DNA from: Shimia sp049116215
GTDB lineage: Bacteria > Pseudomonadota > Alphaproteobacteria > Rhodobacterales > Rhodobacteraceae
Length of the DNA: 64,000 nt
Assembly: GCF_049116215.1 (NCBI RefSeq)
Contig: NZ_JAGDZB010000003.1
Location: forward strand, 124,001 to 188,000
Reading direction: 5' to 3'
A program made the translations under genes and the position numbers. This document shows positions 60,112-64,000 of the stretch, in pieces. The notes below the pieces were generated by a model. The model had not been told where the DNA came from and did not search any database. It was given only the letters and a program-made list of their open reading frames with translations. Position 1 is the stretch's first letter. Every line of letters begins with the position of its first letter.

Positions 60112-61503
60112 TTAGGCGGTCACGCAATAGCCACGCGCGCGGTAAGCTTCTGCAATGCGGAAACAGACGCCGCGGAACGTCACCTCGCGGGTCAGAACCT
60201 CCATATCTGGCACAGCCCCGTCTCGCAGGAACTCAGGAGAGGCTAGGGCAATGGCATGCAGCGCTTCGCCGGACGTGCCATAGCCGAAGTAGTCGGCAAC
60301 GGCGTCTTCAATATCGAAGGGGATTTGAGAAAACTCTGGATGTTGCGCCAGCATTGTGTTGAGGAACTCGGCCCAGATGTTGCCTTGCACGCTGAAGGCG
60401 CGGCTGCGGTCGCTCACTGTTTGTGGGGTGAATGAGGATGTTGTGGGACGCATCATTTCGGTCACTATGTGTAAGGCGGCGTTAGGTTTTGCGGTTTCAG
60501 ATGGTGTGTCCGCAGCGCTGTGTAGATCGCGCAGGGTGGCGAGGCGCAGATCAAGCCGTTCCAACACCCGATCCATGTGACACGCAAGCGCACAATCACC
60601 GCCCGGCCAATCATCCCCTTCGCCAGCCATGTGCAGGCCCACGGCGTCTCCGGTGTCCGGATCGGTCCAGCAGGCGCCGCTGTCACCGGGCAGAGACAAG
60701 GCCGTATGCGGGGCGGCGACATCTTGAGGCACCAGTCGGAACCCGTCGATTTCCACGGATCTCCGACGGCCGTCGCGGTTGGTGTGCACCACCTTATACG
60801 TGCCGATGCCGTCCACCCGCGCCCGTGTCAGGCCGGTGGTGCGGCCATATTTGCATAGGATGCGGCCAAGCGCGGCGGGGGCGACACCGGTCAATGGCAG
60901 GTTGAGTTGCTTCAATGTGGGATGCCAAGAGGCGGTGCCGGTCAGCGTGGCAAAGGCAACGTCGCCGTGGCGGGACAGCATGGATTTGCTCAGCCGTGCA
61001 ATTGGCAGATCCGCGGTGCTGTGACCGTAGACAAGATTGCTGTCTGCGCCCTCGGGGGAGGACAATACATGCCAATTGGAGAGAATACCCGGCTTGCCCG
61101 AGGTGCGGTCAATCGCAATGGCACCGATGGTGCCGGCGTTGGCGCCGCGGCGCTGGCATGGGCTGCCGGACAGCAATGTGGCGGCGTCGCTGTTTTGGCT
61201 GTCGCCTTGATCGCGATGGACCTTATAGGTGCTGGCCACCACATCCACCGGAAATCCATTGATGCGACGCACGATGTGCATGGACGGGGCCACCTCATCT
61301 TCGGGCAATTTGGCATTCACATGTACCCGCAGGCAGATTTTGTTGGTGGCCAGGCCACCAACCTGTTTGAAGCCAATGTCATAGCCGGTCACATCGGCGC
61401 GGTCTTGGTACATGTCACGCAGGGCCGCAAGCGCCTCCTGGCGGGCGTCAAAGGCAGCGGTCTGAGCCGATGTCGGGGTCTCTGTTGAGTGGGAGCGGAC
61501 CAT
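60112..61503 (-). CDS. trypsin-fold serine peptidase without signal peptide
   Basis: 463 residues from ATG 61503 (GAGGAGG upstream; the frame is open a further 69 codons upstream without similarity). Triad positions of a chymotrypsin fold are visible: H145 in SNWHVL, D181 in HGDVAF, S275 in LPGDSGACW. A 60-residue N-terminal domain (VTGYDIGFKQVGGLATNKIC...) and a C-terminal helical domain flank it. No secretion signal, so it is cytosolic. Divergent from the YcaO gene over 147 bp, which suggests linked expression. Substrate unknown. Confidence 0.78.
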   Translation of the reverse strand: MVRSHSTETPTSAQTAAFDARQEALAALRDMYQDRADVTGYDIGFKQVGGLATNKICLRVHVNAKLPEDEVAPSMHIVRRINGFPVDVVASTYKVHRDQGDSQNSDAATLLSGSPCQRRGANAGTIGAIAIDRTSGKPGILSNWHVLSSPEGADSNLVYGHSTADLPIARLSKSMLSRHGDVAFATLTGTASWHPTLKQLNLPLTGVAPAALGRILCKYGRTTGLTRARVDGIGTYKVVHTNRDGRRRSVEIDGFRLVPQDVAAPHTALSLPGDSGACWTDPDTGDAVGLHMAGEGDDWPGGDCALACHMDRVLERLDLRLATLRDLHSAADTPSETAKPNAALHIVTEMMRPTTSSFTPQTVSDRSRAFSVQGNIWAEFLNTMLAQHPEFSQIPFDIEDAVADYFGYGTSGEALHAIALASPEFLRDGAVPDMEVLTREVTFRGVCFRIAEAYRARGYCVTA

Positions 61504-61687
61504 GGGGGCCTCCTCATTTGTCGTCTTTGAAACAAATGTGCCAAAGTCAGCGTTATTCTTGCGTGATTTGCCGTCATCGCCTTGCAATGTTGGTGTTGAG
61601 GCGGTGTGTTTTGCATGTGAAACCGCGTGTTTGGGGAGAATCAGGGCAGAATGTTCAAAGAGTTGCGGGAGTTTGAGCGACCTCTGA
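61502..61687 (+). CDS. speculative Cys-rich 61-residue peptide
   Basis: ATG 61502 has GGGAG six bases upstream. The frame encodes a tail with six Cys (SPCNVGVEAVCFACETACLG, then AECSKSCGSL). It fills the divergent gap and overlaps the first 37 bases of the YcaO gene in another frame. RiPP precursors are short, Cys/Ser-rich and close to YcaO genes, so it is worth noting, but the same DNA must hold two promoters, and codon use is unremarkable. Could be chance. Confidence 0.22.
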   Translation: MGASSFVVFETNVPKSALFLRDLPSSPCNVGVEAVCFACETACLGRIRAECSKSCGSLSDL

Positions 61688-62703
61688 GCGGCCCCCTTGG
61701 CGTGCCGCAAGAGGCCCCCATGTGGTGTCTCCCGGTGTTACAACAGCTGGACTACCTGTTTGTTGGCGTCCCCAGCGCCGTGCCAGCGCTGGTGATCGCC
61801 GGCGGTGTTTTGGCTGATGGCACGCCGGTGTCCGGGGCTGGTCGTACGCGGGAGGCAGCTTTGCTGCGCTTGGCGGGTGAAACTGCGGAGCAATTGGGCT
61901 TGCGCGCGGCGGTGGCGCAGTTGCCAAGCGATCGCGCCATTTCTGTTTTTGATTGGGGCGGCAAAGATGTAGGTGAAGTGGATCGGGCTGTGTTGCCGTT
62001 GACGGCAGCTGAAACCGCCGGATTTTCCGAGGGGCTTGCGGCACACACGGATGTGACGCAGGCCCGGCTTCATGGCGCGTTGGAGTTGTTTGAGCGGGAT
62101 GCGGCGGCGCATTGGTGGGCGGGGGCAACGAATGCGATAGGCGTAACGGACATCGATGACAGAGTTGTTGATGTGCTTGGCGTACGCCCAACCCGACAAA
62201 CACGGCTGTTGGATGTGACTTGTGACACGGGTGTGCCGGCGGTTGTTGCGGCGTCGTTTGATATGACCGGCGCGGGGTTTTGCTTTGGGGCGGCCGCGGG
62301 CGTGTCGCTGGAGGCGGCGATGACATCTGCGTTGCGGGAGCTGGGCGCCGCAGAATTTGGTCAGCTGTTGGAGCAATCGCGCGGGGGCGAGGCTGTGGAC
62401 AGCGGTGCCGGGTTGACGGTGAATACGCTGACACTTGAGGTGATGGAAGCGCAGATGGTGGCGCAACGCGTTCCTTTCAAAACGCACGTTCGGGCGCGCA
62501 GGGCACTGACGCCGGCGGAGTGGCCAGCGGTTATGCAAGAGAATGGGATTGGTATTGTCGATCTGGGTTGTGTTGCGGGGCAGTTTTGGGCCATCAAAGC
62601 TGTGAGCACCGCATTGCAGTCGGGGCGGGAAACCTTTGTTTGCCCCCGATTTCAAACGGCGCTTTTGGGGAAAACACGACGGACGCAGGGACCTCTGTAC
62701 TAA
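61651..62703 (+). CDS. YcaO-domain protein
   Basis: 350 residues. YcaO ATP-binding motifs: TREAALLRLAGETAEQLG (Glu region 1), HGALELFERDAAAHWW with E145, E148 and D150, and GAAAGVSLEAAMTSALRELG (Glu region 3). YcaO enzymes activate peptide amides to make azolines, thioamides or amidines, or assist RimO-like modification. The C-terminus (RRTQGPLY) lacks the Pro-rich end of azoline-forming cyclodehydratases. No E1-like or dehydrogenase partner is in view; TfuA, a common partner in this order, might lie beyond the right edge. ATG 61651; stop overlaps the next gene. Confidence 0.85.
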   Translation: MFKELREFERPLSGPLGVPQEAPMWCLPVLQQLDYLFVGVPSAVPALVIAGGVLADGTPVSGAGRTREAALLRLAGETAEQLGLRAAVAQLPSDRAISVFDWGGKDVGEVDRAVLPLTAAETAGFSEGLAAHTDVTQARLHGALELFERDAAAHWWAGATNAIGVTDIDDRVVDVLGVRPTRQTRLLDVTCDTGVPAVVAASFDMTGAGFCFGAAAGVSLEAAMTSALRELGAAEFGQLLEQSRGGEAVDSGAGLTVNTLTLEVMEAQMVAQRVPFKTHVRARRALTPAEWPAVMQENGIGIVDLGCVAGQFWAIKAVSTALQSGRETFVCPRFQTALLGKTRRTQGPLY

Positions 62704-64000
62704 TGGAGCGGGACCAGACCAATACCGCAGCGCCGGACAGGGCGGTGCAGCAGCTTCAGATTGACGTGATCGGCGGGTTTCAGGCGCGCTGTGATGGGGC
62801 GCGTGTTGCGATCAAGAAGAAGAAAGCAGCAGCTATTTTGGTATTGTTGTCGCTGTCGCCGGACCTGCGTATGTCGCGGGAGAAATTGCGCGGGGTGCTT
62901 TGGCCGGACAGTTCCGAAACGGCGGCGCAAACCAGCCTGCGAAATGCGGTTTGGGCGTTGAAATCCGCGCTGTCTGACGCAGGCTTTGACGGGGTTCAGA
63001 GCGATCGCAGTGACATCTGGTTGGCGCAAGAACAGGTTTCGGTCGATCTCGATCTTTTGCTGGAGGCCGCCGATCAAGGGGACATGGCCAAAGTGTTGCG
63101 GGTTGATCCGCAAAAGCTGGCGCAGTTTGATCGCGATCAGGTGGAGATCAACGACGTGTTTGCCTCCCGTGTGAGCGAAGCGGTGCAGCACGTCAGCGGG
63201 TTGATGCGTCACCGTCTGAATCTGGCGGCAGACCGCGCAGGAACCGACGCAGAGCGGCTTGAGATTTTGCAGTTTGTCGCGGGGATGGACCCGGCAGATG
63301 AAGGTGCGGCGCGGCGGCTGATTAAGGCCTATTGGAAAAGCGGACAGATGGCGAATGCGCTGACCGTGTACCAATCGCTGTGGAGCCTGCTCGATCAGGA
63401 GTATGGCGAGGAGCCATCTGAGGAAACGCAGCAGCTGGTGATCGACATAAAATCACCGGAAAAAACCCAGGCGCCCAAGACCTTGCGGCCGGTGATTGTT
63501 GTGGCGCAGCCCAATTATGCACATCTCACCGCGGAACGCGCTGGCGAGGCGGAGGCTCTGCGCCAAGCTTTATGCGCCAATCTTTCGCGCTTTCGCGAGT
63601 GGCAGATTTTTGATGCGGCCTTGATGGCGGAACAAACCCAGGTGGGCGCGCCGGGGGCTGCGAGTTATGCGCTGGTGTTACAGCCGCAGGATCGGGGCGG
63701 CGCATTGGCCTGCCGCGCGGTGCTGTCCGATCGCGGCACCGGCGAGCTTTTGTGGTCTGAGGCGTTGACCGATGCGGGGCAAATCACCCTGGCCGAAGGT
63801 CCAGGCGCGGCGGAGCGGTTGGCAGTGGCATTGAACCTGCACCTGTCCGCCTTCAAAGGCCCGTTGATTGCCACAAATACAACCGCGCCAAGCGCCTATG
63901 AGCGCTGGGTGGAGGCGCAGGGTCATATCCTGCAATTCACGCTGGAGGGGTGGAAGACGGCAGAAGGGCTGCTGGACGCGTTGATCCGGGACTTTCCAGA
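62703..64000 (+). CDS. BTAD/SARP-like transcriptional regulator (3' end beyond the edge)
   Basis: About 433 codons visible. N-terminal OmpR-like winged HTH (KKKKAAAILVLLSLSPDLRM; QTSLRNAVWALKSALSDAG), then an alpha-helical bacterial transcriptional activator (BTAD) domain with TPR-like helices (ERLEILQFVAGMDPADEGAA; RLIKAYWKSGQMANALTVYQ). A further C-terminal part continues off the window, as in the longer BTAD proteins of alphaproteobacteria. ATG overlaps the YcaO stop (TAATG), so the two are translationally coupled and probably act together. Confidence 0.85.
   Translation, partial: MERDQTNTAAPDRAVQQLQIDVIGGFQARCDGARVAIKKKKAAAILVLLSLSPDLRMSREKLRGVLWPDSSETAAQTSLRNAVWALKSALSDAGFDGVQSDRSDIWLAQEQVSVDLDLLLEAADQGDMAKVLRVDPQKLAQFDRDQVEINDVFASRVSEAVQHVSGLMRHRLNLAADRAGTDAERLEILQFVAGMDPADEGAARRLIKAYWKSGQMANALTVYQSLWSLLDQEYGEEPSEETQQLVIDIKSPEKTQAPKTLRPVIVVAQPNYAHLTAERAGEAEALRQALCANLSRFREWQIFDAALMAEQTQVGAPGAASYALVLQPQDRGGALACRAVLSDRGTGELLWSEALTDAGQITLAEGPGAAERLAVALNLHLSAFKGPLIATNTTAPSAYERWVEAQGHILQFTLEGWKTAEGLLDALIRDFP

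Noticed and set aside
1..64000. CRISPR arrays, insertion sequences, prophage structural genes
   Set aside because: No regularly spaced direct repeats, transposase or phage morphogenesis motifs were seen on either strand.

Overview
The window is chromosomal DNA from an alphaproteobacterium, most probably a marine member of the Rhodobacterales (Roseobacter group). The evidence is the divergent putA/Lrp-family pair, dnaG followed directly by rpoD, an nrdR-ribD-ribE-ribB-ribH-nusB order, a heterotetrameric sarcosine oxidase operon, LexA sites of the alphaproteobacterial GTTC-N7-GTTC type, and a tRNA-His with A73 and no encoded G-1, which is a lineage marker. GC is high except between about 3.7 and 15.4 kb, which reads visibly richer in AT. 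No rRNA, CRISPR array, transposase or intact integrase was seen.

Layout. 1-3.6 kb: proline catabolism (putA cut by the left edge; its likely Lrp-type activator) and a TPR protein. 3.6-15.4 kb: a genomic island at a tRNA-Leu(UAA) gene, bounded by a 14-bp copy of the tRNA 3' end at 15415-15428 and carrying a second pair of near-identical repeats just inside each end. Its cargo is a compact oligo-alginate scavenging module: a GntR/FCD regulator with GTATAC-type operators, an AlgS/AlgM1/AlgM2/AlgQ-like ABC importer, a PL15 exo-oligoalginate lyase, a KdgF cupin and a beta-hydroxyacid-type dehydrogenase that could reduce the resulting keto-sugar, plus a MATE exporter. 15.4-23.8 kb: metG, an MFS transporter, a divergent SDR/TetR pair, an SOS-box-controlled imuA-like gene, a ureohydrolase and an aldo/keto reductase. 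23.8-30 kb: a tadE/tadE/tadG-like pilus-assembly remnant operon, an amino-acid dehydrogenase and an outer-membrane barrel candidate. 30.2-35.8 kb: the sarcosine oxidase operon soxB-(secreted protein)-soxD-soxA-soxG. 36-40.6 kb: dnaG, rpoD and an HlyU-family gene ending in a strong terminator. 40.7-42.5 kb: three tandem paralogous lipoproteins and yjbQ. 42.7-54.9 kb: nrdR and the riboflavin genes, interrupted by an opposite-strand kpsS-kpsD-kpsC capsule operon and a block with an ECF sigma factor, a dipeptidase and a GST. 55-60 kb: small regulators, an ArsR/SRPBCC pair with two perfect operators, a cation diffusion exporter, a probable structured RNA, SOS-controlled mmcB, and tRNA-His. 60.1-64 kb: a divergent trypsin-fold peptidase and a YcaO-BTAD regulator pair that continues past the right edge.

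Two parts look most like coherent accessory systems. The island imports and finishes degrading unsaturated uronate oligomers but has no secreted polymer-cleaving lyase, which suggests a scavenger. The right-edge locus joins a YcaO enzyme translationally to a BTAD-type regulator and sits beside a cytosolic serine protease; a 61-codon Cys-rich frame in the divergent gap has a good ribosome binding site and is a speculative precursor candidate. A dispersed intergenic repeat (core CCCCAAATATCCCGGGG plus GC hairpins) occurs four times in the right two thirds of the window.
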